Origin: Sclerurus mexicanus
Taxonomy: Eukaryota > Chordata > Aves > Passeriformes > Furnariidae
DNA length: 64,000 bases
NCBI GenBank assembly: GCA_013396755.1
Contig: VWZF01001850.1
Location: 42,604-106,603 of the forward strand
Direction: 5' to 3'
The position numbers were made by a program, and so were the translations under genes. The notes beneath the pieces were generated by a model. It ran no database searches. It was not told where the DNA came from and saw only the letters and a program-made list of their open reading frames with translations. Below are positions 48,451 to 62,572 of the stretch, piece after piece (the first letter of the stretch is position 1; each line of letters starts with the position of its first letter).

Positions 48451-49538
48451 GGGCAAGCAAGTGACAGCCCAGCACAACTGCAGCAGCTCTTCACTTCAGT
48501 CTTGCCTTTAAGGGCATTTTGTTTTGTCGTCTTAAATTACAGTAAAATTGCAGTCAGCTGGGTAAACCCAAAGGCCCATGTTGTTCTTTGCTGGTTTCTG
48601 CCATTCACAGAGTTTTCTGTCATTGAATCTCATGCACACCTGTAGTTATCCAAAAATGCTTAAACACTATAATGTTCAACTAAAGGTGGAGAATTTTGTG
48701 TTTTAAAAAACCCCACAATTGATTTTTTATATCAGTTTGCTCTCTAACCCACCTCACAAATCTCCTTCAAAATGATCCCTTTCTAAGTGATTAATTTTCC
48801 ATGAGAAGATGCTAACACCAGGACAGTGCAAAAATAAATATCAGAAAAGAGCAAGCAAAAGGGAATGTGTCACATACTGACTACAGGGAAACAGTGCAAA
48901 ACATCTAATCACGGCAGTGCCAGGAAACTTGAACCTGTCCAAAAGGATCCAGTGCTCTCAATGTTTAATTGCTGTTGATGGCTGCTGGTCAGTCATGCAT
49001 GACAATGTGTGTGTCACGCTGCTTCCTGCCTATGTTCATTCCTGTCAGCCTTCACTCCAGGTGACGAGTACGGCTTCTCTGACCAGGGGAGAGAGAGAGA
49101 GGGGGTGTAAAAAACAGAGCCCTCACAGACACAAAGCAACATGTACCCAAATAACCCAAGCCACAGGAACAGAGCACCAAAAATGGACAGCAAAGGCTAG
49201 CTTTTATCAAACTCTCTACCCCTCCTTATTTATGCTTAAAAAAAAAAAAAAAGTGTAGCATCTGCGACCCACAGTATTCCAACTGGCAAGGCTAAAGTCT
49301 TCTGTTTGCTTGATTATATGTTTGAACACATGCTTGGGGCTGCACGGAGCAATTTGAATTGCAATCGGGTAGCAATGAACATTATCATTTTTGGGGAACT
49401 GGAGCTTTAAAAACCTCCTCCTTGAGCTAATAAGAAAGAGATGGGGGAAATGTAGGCGAAGTAACTTAAAAGATCTAGAAATTGTATAACAGCTTTCCAT
49501 CGCTTTCTTAAAGTGACTGTTTAATGGTTTATGTATCT
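48451..49538. other. Non-coding DNA
   Basis: The stretch contains a short GA repeat near 49087-49103 and a poly-A run near 49239-49253. The frame 48917-49258 (113 codons) crosses both low-complexity stretches and is not credible as a gene. Confidence 0.5.
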
Positions 49539-49674
49539 GGGCCCAGATTCAGCAAAGCACTTAAGCACACATTTAACTTTAAGTATGTGAATGATCTCAT
49601 CCTTATTCAGCAAAACCCTTAAATAAATGCTTAATTTTAAGCCTATGCTTAGATGCATTGCTGTAGTAGGGCCT
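49539..49674. mobile_element. Palindromic MITE-like element
   Basis: The left arm starts GGCCCAGATTCAGCAAAGCA and continues CTTAAGCACACATTTAACTTTAAGTATGTG. The right arm, reverse complemented from 49674, reads GGCCCTACTACAGCAATGCA and continues with TCTAAGCATAGGCTTAAAATTAAGCAT. The two arms therefore pair with scattered mismatches over about 45-50 bases around a short centre (about 49595-49620). From memory, similar words (CAGCAAAGCACTTAAGCACATG) occur in abundant short inverted-repeat elements of reptiles and birds. I cannot assign a named family. No transposase is present, as expected for a non-autonomous element. Confidence 0.75.
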
Positions 49675-52213
49675 CATCACACACTTCTGCATCCTGTTAT
49701 GTCTGCCGTATAATTAGAAAGAATGCTTCTCTTTTACCACACCCATTGCTATCTTCTTTTCAAAACAACAATCATTATTCCACCATTTTTTAACTTGGTT
49801 TTGTTTTGTGCAAAACCAAAGCCTGGGAGTCAATACATTTCTTAAATATCCATGATGTATCTTCTCATTCACATTCCCCTTGGGATCAGTCTGCAGTTGA
49901 AGTCAGGGAGAGTCCTGCCGTGGTCTCCAGTGGGAGCCAGGTTGGGCTCTCAGTCCGTACCATGCTCTGAGTCTGTTGCAGTAATACATGAACTGAGTTG
50001 TACAAGAATGGGCAAGGCAGGGAAGTGGGGAGCTTTTTCTGCAACAAAAGCACAGGAACAAGGTTTTCAATGATTCAAAATCGATCCAACTTTGGTTGCA
50101 GTCAGGATACTTTGAGGAAGGAACTAAAGCATCATTTCTGGACAACCACATTTCAAGCAATTAGGACATAGAATATGACGTTAGTTTTGATGATGCAATT
50201 GTTTTATAATAATTTTGTTATTCTGTCTGTGTACTGCCTTCATTCATCTCTCCAATAAGTGGGGCATGAAGGTAGAATACAAAGCAGGGAGAAGAGCTTG
50301 TTTCACATGACATTTCTGGCTCATTTGAAGATGTTCCTATTCCAATTGCTACCCTTTCCCCTCTCCATATCCACACCCACCCACCAGTGAGAGTCAGGAA
50401 GGCAGTTCAATTTCGTTGACGTTAAGGATGATGATGAGGATCATGTTTAAGTGGTAATACACAGAGATAATACAAACTGAGAAATGCTGTCTGGAGAGGT
50501 CAGTCCACTTTATCTTCCCTGAATCAGCTTTTGCTATACTTGACTTCTGCTTACATCACTGAGGAGAGTCTATGGGTTTTTAAATTATTGTTACTACCAC
50601 TACTACTGCTAAAGAGGTGATATGGACTAAGAGAGTAATAGGTGCACAAGGAAGAGTAACTCTATTCGATTTATGTTATTTAACATATGTGCTCATTCTT
50701 TCTTACCACGGATTGAAAAGCAGTAGCAAAATAACTCTCTAAAAAAGTCCTGAGGTACATTCAAGTGTCACATTTTCTGTGTTAAGAAGTGCCATGGAAG
50801 GAAAATAAAAACATAAATAAGTAGTTTTGCAAGAACAGAACCAATGAAGCCCTGCTTCCTACTGCTTTGTGCCTCATAATTAATTGTGAGCTACAGTTGA
50901 AGCTTTTCCCATGGGTGGGGCACATATGGTCCATCTCTCACACTCTCTGAGAAATATATAGATAGAGATACTGTGTGGACTCTTTATGGTTAATAATGCA
51001 TGAACCCACTCTGCAGTCTTGTTGTTAGACAGGGCCCTTATTGGGTATCTTTTCTTCATCCTCCTCCTCCTTCCATCATTCTACAAGTAGAGAATTTTTT
51101 TTTTAAATCTTAAAGATTACTGCTCTGCTACATTTGTCTGAAATCACCAATTAGATTAAAACCTGAACAGGTTAAAATACACACATGCCTAGAAACAAAC
51201 ATGCAAACTGTATATGGCACCAGTAGGCATTTATTTTCATAACACTTAAAAGCAAAGGGAAAATACTGTTATTTAATCCTTGCCCTTTTTAGGCATCCTC
51301 TGTTATAACAGAGAAGTCACCAACACTCAAGAGTTCCGCAATACAGATAAGCCAAATGTGCTCAACAAAGTCTGACAAACTCACTGCCAGTGTGGGACCA
51401 TGCCGCAAAGTTCAGTCTATGAGGTTCAGGTTTTGAATGCATTATGGATCCTGAGGAAAAGCTCAGACTACAGTGATGTACATTCTGACACCGAAGAACT
51501 TTGTTGTACGTGGCCCTTTCCTTTCTCTTCTGCAGGTATATTAATGATTTGAAGCATTAAAAGGCATTGTCCCTAGTTACGGTGACTTTTAGAAAATGGG
51601 GACTGTGAAAACAGGATTATCCTACAACTGGAAACTTAGAACCAGTTTTGAAGTGCAGGCCATGTAATGACTGTGTGTAGAGAAGGATGCAGCAAATCGC
51701 TTGGAACTTGGCCCCGAACAAGATAGCCAAAAAAGCTCATGTAAAATTAATAAGCAGTCTTCCTTTTAATTTTAAATGCAACCAAAGCCCAATTGCTGGA
51801 ATAAATACATTCAGTATACAGACAGAATTTTCATAAATCAGCCATGCTTATCCATATCCTTTGTACTTTGTAACCATTAGCCATATACTCTATTGAACAT
51901 AATGTTTCCTAAGATCCCTGGTGGCTTCCGTATTAATCTGAATTCTGTGATTCTACTGTCAAGTTTAAATTACAGATCTGACCACAAACTCATTAGAAAA
52001 TGTACTGCTCTATTCTGTGCTTGGCCTTTCTTGACTTCATATTTTTACAAAAAAAAATTGCCATTTGCTCTTGCAAAAGACTGATCTCTATGATGTGGCA
52101 ATGCGCCAGATTTATTTTAGGAAGTGTTGGAAAAAAAAATGTATCTTCATCTAATCCATAACTCTAACATAAATTGGATATTTGATATTATGTTTATAAC
52201 AATTACATACCAC
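49675..52213. other. Non-coding DNA
   Basis: No supported exon is present. A strong pyrimidine tract with CTTCTGCAG (about 51510-51537) looks like an acceptor, but all three frames stop within 24 bases. Short CT-rich and poly-T runs lie near 51055-51105. Confidence 0.5.
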
Positions 52214-52239
52214 ATTTATTTATTTATTATTTATTTATA
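52214..52239. repeat. (ATTT)n simple repeat
   Basis: About six ATTT units with one short unit are followed by further AT-rich sequence. Confidence 0.85.
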
Positions 52240-55200
52240 CTTTATGTAAAGAATGAAAGCTTAATTCTCTTAACTACCAGGGGGCAAGTATAATCTGTCC
52301 AGAGGAAAGCATAGTATGGCCAGATGAAATGATAGCTCTCTCACACTGCTCTGTCATTGCAACTAAGTCCTGACATGAAAGCCTTAAGGGTGTGGTAAAA
52401 AGGACTGCCCTCCAGTGTGCTGAAAGGAAACTTCAGCATCCTTGCTCATTCGCTTTTTGTATAAAAACTGACAGATGTGTCAAAGGTGTGATAGTTTTGT
52501 GAATAAGTAATAAGTCCTGACAAGTTGGACCTTATCATTCCCTTCAGCCTAAGGTGAGGAAGGAGCCTGGGGTAATAGTGAGGGCAACTGAAAAGCCCTG
52601 GATGGGACTTGCAGGATGGCTTGCCTTGTTCATCTGTGCTCCTGCTGGTACAAAATGGATTTGATGACAAATCTGATCAAATTCATGCCTGGTGTAATTT
52701 CAGAGGGGTCAGTGGTGTTACACCAGGGAAAGCATCAGTCCTTGGTGTTTGTTTAGGGAAGACAGCAGAGGCTTTGGAATAAGAGCAGTGCACTGAGCCA
52801 TAAGCTTCCTTCCCCTCAGCAGAGCAGTGCAGATACTTTACATAAAGGGCAGTGGTTATGAGAATAATGCACAAGTATTTTGTCAAAACCTGCATTTCGG
52901 CCTGGCTCACAGAGGCTGAAGGTGCAATTAGTGCACTCAGCCAGTGTGACCCTTCGATGCTTTGCCCAGCATTGCCAGATCCACCTGAAATGTCTTTCCA
53001 AACAAAAGCAAACCAAGATTCTTCTCTTTGCAATATCTAGGTCACATTACAGGAGATATACATTCAAGTGGAAGAAAAGAAAAGATTGTAATATATTTAT
53101 TTGTGAAGCAAAACGTTTGCCTTTCTGCAGGGATAGCAAAGCTTATATTTAAAATGCATAGACTTGCAAAGATCACTAGTGCAATGAGAAACATACATGA
53201 GATATTTTGGAAAGCAGGAATTCCAGATTGAAGAGAGCATATTTGAATGGGAACACAAAAATATTTTTACCAGTAAATAGTCATGGCCTCAGTATGTGAT
53301 TTTCATAAAAAGCTTTCATCAGAAGGAAATAAACCAATATGGAAATGACAGCAGCTGAGATACTTAAGAACATGATTAGCTCTCAAACTTGAAAAAAAAA
53401 AGTGTTTGGGAAATTATAATGCTACTTTGTGGATTCACTTAATCTATATATTTTTCCATTCAGGTGTGTGATGAATCAGGAAAATCTAATATAACATTCC
53501 AGATATTAGGAAAAGGAAAAAGATCAGATCAGGCTAACATACTGTTACTATACATGCAACCTATATAGGTCAAATACACAAAGGATGAGAGAATAGGATA
53601 CAGGGTAAGTGTATGCAATGGCATTGACTTTGCGGGTGATGGATAGAAGTAAGATACACAACCTCAGGGATAGAGGAAAACTGGAACATGCACCAAGCAA
53701 AAAATTGCAGAAGCATGAGAGGGGACTGCAGGAATGGCATGGCAGTGAAGGACATTTGTGGAAGAAGTCAGGAGAAGGTCAGAAGCAAATGCCAGACACC
53801 ATAGGGAAAAACATAGACCCCATATTCCTAAATGCAGTGTAGCTGGAAACAGGGCCTGGAAAGGGTGTGGGGGTACCAAATAGGGGACACAGTGGGACAC
53901 AGAGATCCAAAATACTGCTCAATGAGACCCGAGAAGTGCTGGCACACAGGTTTGGACTGGGGGCAACAATCTTTTCTGCAGACTTGTTCTAACTACTCCC
54001 CACTCCTCCCCTTCTTTATTTTTTAAATTGATCAGTGCTGTCTTTCCTCATTTTTTTTTTCTCCTAAGGCCTGAAATGCGATGCCTGCAATGAACACTGT
54101 CTTCTTTTGACATTTTCACTCCCTGATAATGCTGCAAGCTAGCCTTGAATTTTAAAGAGTGGCACGCATGCACACACTCAAGCACTCCCACTCTGAGGCT
54201 GTCATTCTCATCAAACATCTGGAAATCTGTTTGCCAGAGTGCTGCCGCCAAATGCTCCTGCCTCATCCAGGCAGAATTGTGCTTCCCCTACAGGGTAAGC
54301 AAGAAGAGCTCGAGAACAGATTTACAGCTGTTGATGTGGCAGCACTGAAGTCTTGTGAGGCAGCTCAGAGCTCCTTATTTACGGTTTTAACCCTCAGAGG
54401 AGTTTGGTTAGAGAACGGATTGGATGTGGACATCCAAAGCCTTCTTGCAGCCCGAAGAATCCTTCCTTTTCCTTTTATTTCTAACATCTTTACTGTCGAG
54501 CTCTTCATAACTGTGGCCAAACACAGATGGCTGTAATTCCCTCAGACTCTGAAGACAGCATCAGCCTTGGTACTAAAACCTTGCTATGCAAAGTGCCACA
54601 AGATTCCAACTTTTCAGCCCAGGGGATGAAGAAATGGAGGATCAGACTTCAAGGCATCTAAGTACCTAAATCCCATCCCCTCTCTAAAGCACTCCCTGAT
54701 CTGAAGAAAATTCTATTTCAGGCAGCACACATGAAACTGGTAATAAATATTGTCTCATCTTAGCTCAGGTCATACAAATAAGTCCTGTTCCCCTTCCCTT
54801 CACCCCTGCCAAAAACTTAACAGGTAAAATGTCAGGGTTGGGGGGGAAGGGGGCAGGAAGGCAGTATTAAGTCCCTGAGGTAAAAGAGTTGGAAAGATAC
54901 GTGTGGAGAAATGAGAGAAATGAAATTTCTTCAGTACAAAAAGATTTTTGGATCTGGATAGTGAGTGGAAAAGAAGAGGAAGAGCAACGGAAAATTAACA
55001 GAAGGAAGGCAAGATAACAACAAGCCACCTGCAGAGGCATAGCAGAACGGTAAACAAAAAGAAAAAAGCCTTTCTTGAACTTCCCACAACATCAGGGTTA
55101 GCATCCAGGATTCCCAATGCAACCCCACACACAGCGGTTTCCTTCCTAGCCTAAATAACTTAATAGAAAATTTACATCCTGTCTAAGACGTGCAGCATGC

Positions 55201-58200
55201 TGGTGTGCACATCAGAAAGACGTGATTTCTAGAGGATTTTCCCCAAAAGGAGCAAAGCTTGCACACCAGGACATAGGGAGGCATTTGATAGCACAGCATG
55301 GAAGAGGGAACTGACTATTCTGTCCCTATTAGGACAGCTGGATGTTACGGTAAATGGGCTATTGAGAACAATGGGTTGGAGCCAATGGAAAGGCAACTTC
55401 CAAACATTTCAATTTAAAGGTCTCTCAGCTATGGAAAATGATTGCCATGGGGCTTTGTTTCAGGTCGAGGCACCAGGGAAAGTGCATTTAGAAAGCATGA
55501 CAGTCCATTTAGCAAGCATCCCTCAGCCATAGGCACAGATTCCCTCAACAAATGCTTCGTTGTGTGCACGTGTAATCTTCATCCAACTTGTAGGAAAAAC
55601 ACTACTAAAAGGCAGGGATTTCTTAGTGAAGTTTCAATGGGAAAGGTCCACACTGTCATCTCCTTGTATGAAAAAAATACTGAATAAGGAGGAGCTGTTA
55701 GTTACTGCTTTGCTGTTTCACGGCTGACAGGCCAGATGTTCTGAAACACTATTGAGAGCTACAGTGCCTTCAGTCCTGATGATGGAAAGAATGAAGCACA
55801 GTACACATTAAGAGTATTATCTTAACTGCTGAAGAGCTAGAATAAAATGAAGACATTTAGACCTTTTTTTCCCTCCAAGCATTTATAAACTGCTTTAGTA
55901 CTCTGAATATGCTTTTATATTTCAGAAAAACATGAACGAAACCAGCCACCCAAATAACCCTAAAGATGTTGAAAAAGCACAGGATATGTTAATATGTTGT
56001 TTGAATTTGGACAGTCCCCTGATCTGACACATGAATAAACATCTAAACAAAAGAAGGCTAAAGCTAAGATTTTTGTAAGGCCCAAGGAAAGATGCAGCCC
56101 TGATTACTGTTCGCGATGGTTCACTTGAACAAAAGCATTGGGCCAAGGAAGGCTGACTGACTCATTGCAGGCATAGAGAACCACTGACACAGAGAAAGGT
56201 ACCTCTGTGCTCGTTATATACTTCATGTATTCAAAAGGGTCCAAAGTAGAACTCAAGCAAAAGAGCCACAGGGAAATGTTGCCACATTTTGCTTTTCAGC
56301 CTCATCTATCACTGCTTATTTGCACCCTTACAAAGAGGATGAGTGAGGCGGAGAAACAGTGAGTTAAGAGTTAACAGGCTGATGTAGCACTTGTTGAGTT
56401 TACATTTGTTGTCTGGCATCATCCTGCCTTTTATGTCTTACTTTCTGTGGTCACACATATCCTGTCATGTATGTCCTGCTTCAAGTTTCACACATGTGTG
56501 TCCTTGTATCTGGAGATTCAAGGTAGCAGCCCAGGTGTCAAAATGCCATCTCCTTTTAAGCTCTAGAATGAATCACTTTGGATGCTTGATTACCCAAGAC
56601 CAAGGAGACTTATATGGGAATTAGTTGCCGTCAGCAGACTGCGGGCTTATTCTACAAGTCTTATAATTTTATCTTGCTTGGGAAGAATAGGATTTAGGGG
56701 GAGTCTGAGTCATTCTAATAGTACAGATAATCGTGCCTGTTTTATAATTGTGAGAGTAGGCTTATTGTATTCATTAGTTATCTCAATTGTCAGGAGCAGT
56801 TTATAAAGAAGTTTGAAGACTACCTGAGGCAGCTTAAGCTTTTGAACACAAAAGAAAGGCAGTTTTGAGGTACAGAATTAGTGGTTTATTTCCCAGTCTT
56901 CTTTCCATATATCAAATGTATCCTATTGTAATGTGTGAATGTAGCATGTATGAAGTATAGCACTCCTGGGAAGAGAGGTGATGAACACTTAGCAGCACAC
57001 TGGTTCAGAGGTACAGCAGTCAGGGATGGAGAAGACAGTTTGGCCGAGTGTAATAAATCAAATCTTCAAATACATGAAAGAGCCAAATAGGTTTTAGGCA
57101 AAAAAAGTATCATTTATGTCCCCAAATTACTCTTCTTTGTAGAGTAAATAAAATAGGTTAATGAATGGCTTCATTCTTAAATTGAAGCAAATAAGCATTA
57201 ACCCATCTTTTAGACATTCCTTTTAGGCAAAAATCCACTACGAAGACATGAGTAGTAGATAAGAAAGATTTTTATTGCATCTTTCAGTGGTTCTATTACA
57301 AACTACTCAGTTGTTTCTGTGTTATCTGGGGTGCATAAAATTATCAATAATTTTTTTTGAAAAAGATTTCACACAGTCTACAGACAGTGGTGATTTGGGT
57401 CTATTGCACATTACACAGACAGATATCTGCTACCTTTGGTTTGGAAATCCTTCCATGTAATCACAAAATGATTTATGTGTCAAAACTTAAACTACATCAG
57501 TGCAAGAGTGCAGATTCACATTTTGCATGTTAGAATCCTCTGTCCCTCTTCTCTTTTGCAGGTTTTTTCTTTTTTTTCCTAGAATGACATTTTTAAGAGG
57601 ATCCAACCATTTGTTACCATTTGCTACCTTTTTTCCAGTCCAGCCAGCCTCATTATTTTTATGTGCTTAGGTGCTAAGGTGGTGACAGCTGATCTGGTTT
57701 TTATTATATTTGTTTTATTTTTGTTGCATACCCGTAACCCACTTTGACAGAAATAAGACACCAACGAAAAAAAAAATTATCAAAACAGTAACAAAAAGGA
57801 GGAAAAGATTGAATGCAACAAAATTTTACTTTTAATGAGCTTTGTTCTAATTTCAGCTTGCCCAACAGTTTTTGATATGCAAAAGAAGCATCCTTCATGT
57901 TAATTTAATGAAAATGGTCATTTTGCTGAGGGTGTGCTGTGTATCATCCAGTCAAGATGTGAATATGCTCAACTGAGTTGTTTTTTTTTGAGCTCAGTAT
58001 GCCCTCTGGTTTGTTTTCCACTTTTTAAAAAATTCTAGCAACAAAATCTGCTGCTTTTGCCAATTCAAACATTATTCTTTTTTTTTTTTTCATAACTGAG
58101 TCATTTGTTTTAGTTCTAAGTTACTTCTCTTAAGGCATTTTTCTGAAGTTACTCCTTTTCCTCTCTCTTCAGCCTGTGCCCACACCTATTCTTCCAATAT

Positions 58201-61200
58201 ATCATACAAACCAGTCTGCTCCGAACCTCCCCTTTTGTCAGCCACAATACTGTGGAAGGTGGTGATTTGTGGGCTTGGAGAGGCGAAGACAATATACGCC
58301 TGGGTCACTAGTAATTAAGGAATGTCAGTGGTCGAGAAGGAGAAAATTCAACTCAAGCCAAACTGAAGCATTTAGATATTTTACTGCTGCATTCTTTTAG
58401 GCCTCTCTCAGCTTATAAATATTAATTTAAAGACTACCAACAAGGACAGTAAACGGATTTAGGCATAAAACTTCCTGTCAGCAGTGATTTGTGCCCAATA
58501 AAAGGAGAGCTGGATAGAGAAAGCCTGCTTCACTAAGTTTATGATAGACAGTGAAAGACTGCCATCAAAATAAAAAGGCTTTCACTATGTCATCTGTTGT
58601 ATTGCCATCTTCTATCCTGGCAAGCATCATGCTGGTGCTGGGCTGTTTCCTTTCACATGCGCATTTAACTCACTGAGGGAAAGGTGTGGGGCAGGAACAA
58701 CACTGGCAGTGGGCTCTGCACGATCAACAGAATGGAAAGGGAACTTTTACATCACTGCTGCCTTGTAGTGGACTCTGCCATGGAAGAAGCTGGCAAAAGG
58801 CCATTCCTTTCCCTCCTAATGTCCAGTCTGAAAGGAGAAAAGAAGTCAGCAGGCCTTGCATAGTCTGTGAGAGTGTGCCTTTAAAATGTGACTATATTAA
58901 TTATCTTCCCCTGAACTAATGTCTCTAATAGCACAGGATATATTAATTCTAAAGTACAAGTTGTTTAAATTTTGGATGGAAGACAGCATAAATTTTATTT
59001 ATTTTTGTTATTTCTCTGAACCGCAGTTTCTTTTTCTTTGACTGCTAAACCATGCTGTTGCCGAGCAGCGTAATCACGAGAAGCTGAATACCAGCTAAAT
59101 ATCAACTCAAAGTAACACTTCAATTAATCTTAACACTTTATCCATACTTCAGTAATTGAGCCCAGATACAGCAGTTCATGCTTGCTGCGTGTTTAGGCTT
59201 GGTCTCTGCAAAACCCGCTTGGCTCATGTTCTGTCTCTGTAGCTAGAGCCATGAGCAACCATGTGCACTGTATTTGACAGCTGTATATAATGTTTGGCCA
59301 AGTTATTTATCCCCACACTCTGTTTGCTGCTAGAACTGAACTGGATGTTGTTCCATGGTGCCACATCCTTTCTAGTTTGCCTCACTCAGGCTTGTAGCTA
59401 TAATATTTTAAGGAGACCAATTAAAATATATCAACTTCTCCATGAATTTGTAAACATCTAGTGGTCTCACTAAGTCAGGGTGATTATTTCCTTGCCTGGG
59501 TACTGTGGGCAGAAGTCATGTACAAGATGGGTGGCCCTATCTTGGAAAAGTGGTCTTTCTGTGTGGGACCTTCCTCCTACAGACCTGCTATCTATGGCTC
59601 TTCAGTTCATTGTCAAGGCTTGACTCATGGAAGGTCAATGGGGAGAAAGAGATGCTTGTGGAAACCTTCGGAGAGGAGGGCAGTGGGAGGAGGAAAAGGC
59701 AACATACATGTGGGGAAATACCCTTATGAAAAAAGCTGAAAGACAGAGCTACGCTTTGTCGATGGAATTAACATGAAGCAAAGGTCCTTAGAGAAGATAA
59801 TTCTGAAAAGAAATGAAAAATACATAAAACTTTGTTTAATTTATGGAATTTATAGGCTGCTGACCAGTAAGTATAAAGTTCTGTTCCCATGGTCCTCACT
59901 ATCACTCATGTATTACTTGTCAGTAAATGTGGTGCACTCAGAACATAACAGCTACGGTAATATTTCTGTTCCCACTGCAGCTTTACTACACCCATGAAAC
60001 TCTGTAATCTTTAAATTCCCTCACTGTTAACATCTGCTGAAACATTATGGGTCCCAGCATAGCCAAGCTGCTCTGAAATTACATTTAGCAGAGTAGTTAA
60101 TGCTAACAGGATAATTCTAGAAGCAACCATGTTTTAAAAAGGCTTTAACTGGTGCAGTGGCTGTACTTCCCTTTGCTTTCACTTCTTCCCCACTTCCCTT
60201 TCTCACCTGCAGGCCAGAATTCATGTTTAAACAGCATTTTTGTTTTGTTTCGAATAACATTGTCATTTTGTTTCTTTGCCTTAGACTGCCAAAACAAACT
60301 TCTGAAAACACCTTTTTCTGTCCTAGTTATAAAATCAAATTTTAAGAGCCCAAAGGGCTGATGTCGGAAATTTCTAAAGCTTCAATAAAAATAAAAATAA
60401 ATATCCTCTATCACCTGCATAGGATGTTTTTCCTGACTGAACATACCAGCAAAATAAACTGGTTGCCATTATTAATGACAATACCTCAATAAATTAATTT
60501 GCAGCTCATAAAGAGCTCAAGAGTTCAGAGCTGTGCTTTTATAAGGAAATGTTGGACAGAGGGTATTTAACTAAATCACTGAATGCTGTAAATATATAGT
60601 TATTCCTAAAAAAAGTAAAATGCAAACATACCAGAGTATCTGAAATCATGCTATGGGGTTTTTTTAGTGCTATATAATGTAATATATTTTAAAATCATAC
60701 ATATGGCTACATAATGCCATATATAAAGCTTTATTCAGAGATACTCAGCAAAATTACCACATTTATTAGAAAAAGAAGTAATTTACGTATGTTTTTTAAA
60801 ACAATTAAGCTGAAAACTTTCACCTTTAATATAGTGAGTCAAAACCACCACCATTCAGCAGTTACCCTTCAGCTAGCAATCCTGATAGCTCTCCTTCACA
60901 AAGGAGCCTTGAACACACACTTTCTAGAGGTGAAAGATTGCAACTGTTAAATGTTTATGTTGCTATTAGATTTTGTTTGTTGTGTATTTAGAATATTACT
61001 CTAAATCTAAAAACTATGTTAATTAAAAAAATTCTCACAAAATAATGAGCTGTATAGTTTGCGACTTCCAAGAGTAATTATTGCATTACCCAGCATTGCA
61101 TAAGGATAGATAGACTGCTAAATCTGTTAAATTTAACTGGTTTCTGATTCATGAACAGCAGTAAATGACATCTGTGCCAGATGGCAGTCAGCATTTGTGC

Positions 61201-62493
61201 ATCGATACTCTGATTTTCTCTTCTCATGACCCATCTAGTCCCAGTTAGTATTTGCTGTTTAAGTGGTGGTGTCCATCATGAGATCATTTAATATAGGTTA
61301 AAGCCATGCAAGTGAAGGAATTTCCCAGGAACACCTTGCAGGTTTTTAATGATATTTCAGTAACAACAGTGTTACATTCAAGACAATTTATTAAATACTC
61401 TGCAGTCTAATTTTATATTTCTTCCCCGCATCTCTCTTCTAGAGCTGCATTTTTTAAGAACAATACTTTTTGTTATTGTCTTCTTGTTTAAAATGTGATA
61501 ACGTGTTTTCAGCAAATAAGTAAACTAATTCCTTCATGACTACGAAAGCAAGTATATCACAGTATGATGCTGTTTCAAGCAATGTGATCTGTTTTCTTTT
61601 GGAACTTTGCATCAGAGTGATGTTCAGGGCAATCTTGTTCGAGGTGTGGATCCCTTCCTTTCAACTTGTCTTGTCCATGTCTGAAGTAGCAGCCATTACC
61701 ACTAGCCAGGAGAGTTTCCAAGCTGTATCAATGAGATAGTTTTCCCAGTAAGAGGCAATTGCAGAGCCCATGAAAGAAAAAGTTAGGAGCTGCTTTACGC
61801 ATCATTATCATCATACAACAATCTCAGAGTGCCTCATGGGGCCTTATTTTAGAAAAATTTTAATGTGACTTTCTGTAATCAGAACCTGAATGCACTTTTT
61901 ACCTCTGTCTTCCCCTATCATAACAGAAACTGACACAAAATTGGGTATGAAAAGCCATTTCAATGCAACAATTTGGAAATTTCTATCCGGTCATCTGGAA
62001 ATCTGTAAAAGCTGTAGGATTTTTGAAAAGTACCTGTGCTGGCTAATTAACTTCTAACATTCTTGTTTTAATTAAAGCAGAACCTAGGACCAAGATACTT
62101 GGGCTGGAAAGTTGCTTTTGGGAAACTAGCTCTCAGCAGAAATCTGAATTCTATTTTCAAAGTGCCCTCACATAAAAAAGCATTATTTTAAACAGTGCCA
62201 TAGTTTAGATCTTTCTACTTTTGTGAAAAAATACATTCTTTGAATACTTGCCTCAGTCTTAAAACTGAATTGCAACTAGTCTGGGATCATTTTAGGGGAA
62301 GCCATGTGGCCCGTGGGTCAAATATCAGCTGAACTGGTAGCACAGTAGCTATAAGGGCAGGGATCTCTTCTGTATCATACTACACAATAGTTCTCTCTTT
62401 CCTGACATGCCTAGAAAACCCTACAAAAGTAGTTCTGACACAACTCTAGAGATAATTGGCACTTACCAGTTGTCATACCCGCATCATTTGTCA
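52240..62493. other. AT-rich non-coding DNA
   Basis: The longest frames are 52683-53033 (minus, 116 codons) and 54159-54536 (plus, 125 codons). The second has fairly balanced residues and a GTAAGC donor-like site at 54296, but no known motif. Low-complexity items are poly-T near 54050-54060 and 58078-58091, and a G-quadruplex motif at 54835-54853. No repeat family is recognised in this 10 kb, which is unusual only in contrast with the CR1-bearing left half. Confidence 0.5.
54835..54853 (+). other. Canonical G-quadruplex motif
   Basis: The order is G3, TT, G7, AA, G5. Splitting the G7 as G3-G-G3 gives four runs with loops of 2, 1 and 2 bases. It is purine-rich on the plus strand. Confidence 0.6.
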
Positions 62494-62572
62494 TAATACT
62501 ACACCTGGTACTTAGCTGTACAGAGCACTTTCATGCTTCTTGAAACTGCTGTACAAATATTTGTTAATTCCA
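62494..62572 (+). mobile_element. Possible ancient amniote SINE/LINE-tail relic
   Basis: The words AATACTACACC, GGTACTTAGCTGTACAGAGC, ACTTTCATGCTTCTTGAAAC and TGCTGTACAAATATTTGTTAA follow a pattern I recall from old amniote repeats (TAGCGCTTTTCATCC...AAAGCGCTTTACAAATATTAATTAA). This is recalled, not searched, so the family name is left open (MIR or L3/CR1-group). Confidence 0.4.

Noticed and set aside
48917..49258. A 113-codon frame ending in a poly-A run, considered as a processed pseudogene.
   Set aside because: The frame crosses a GA repeat and has no similarity to a known protein. The A run is not preceded by a convincing gene-like 3' end.
51510..51600. Excellent acceptor-like pyrimidine tract ending CTTCTGCAG.
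   Set aside because: All three reading frames stop within 24 bases and no donor with an open exon follows. A terminal exon cannot be excluded but has no support.
59446..59460. TGTAAACATC, the seed region of the miR-30 family.
   Set aside because: Only ten bases match, the remainder differs, and no hairpin partner is present.
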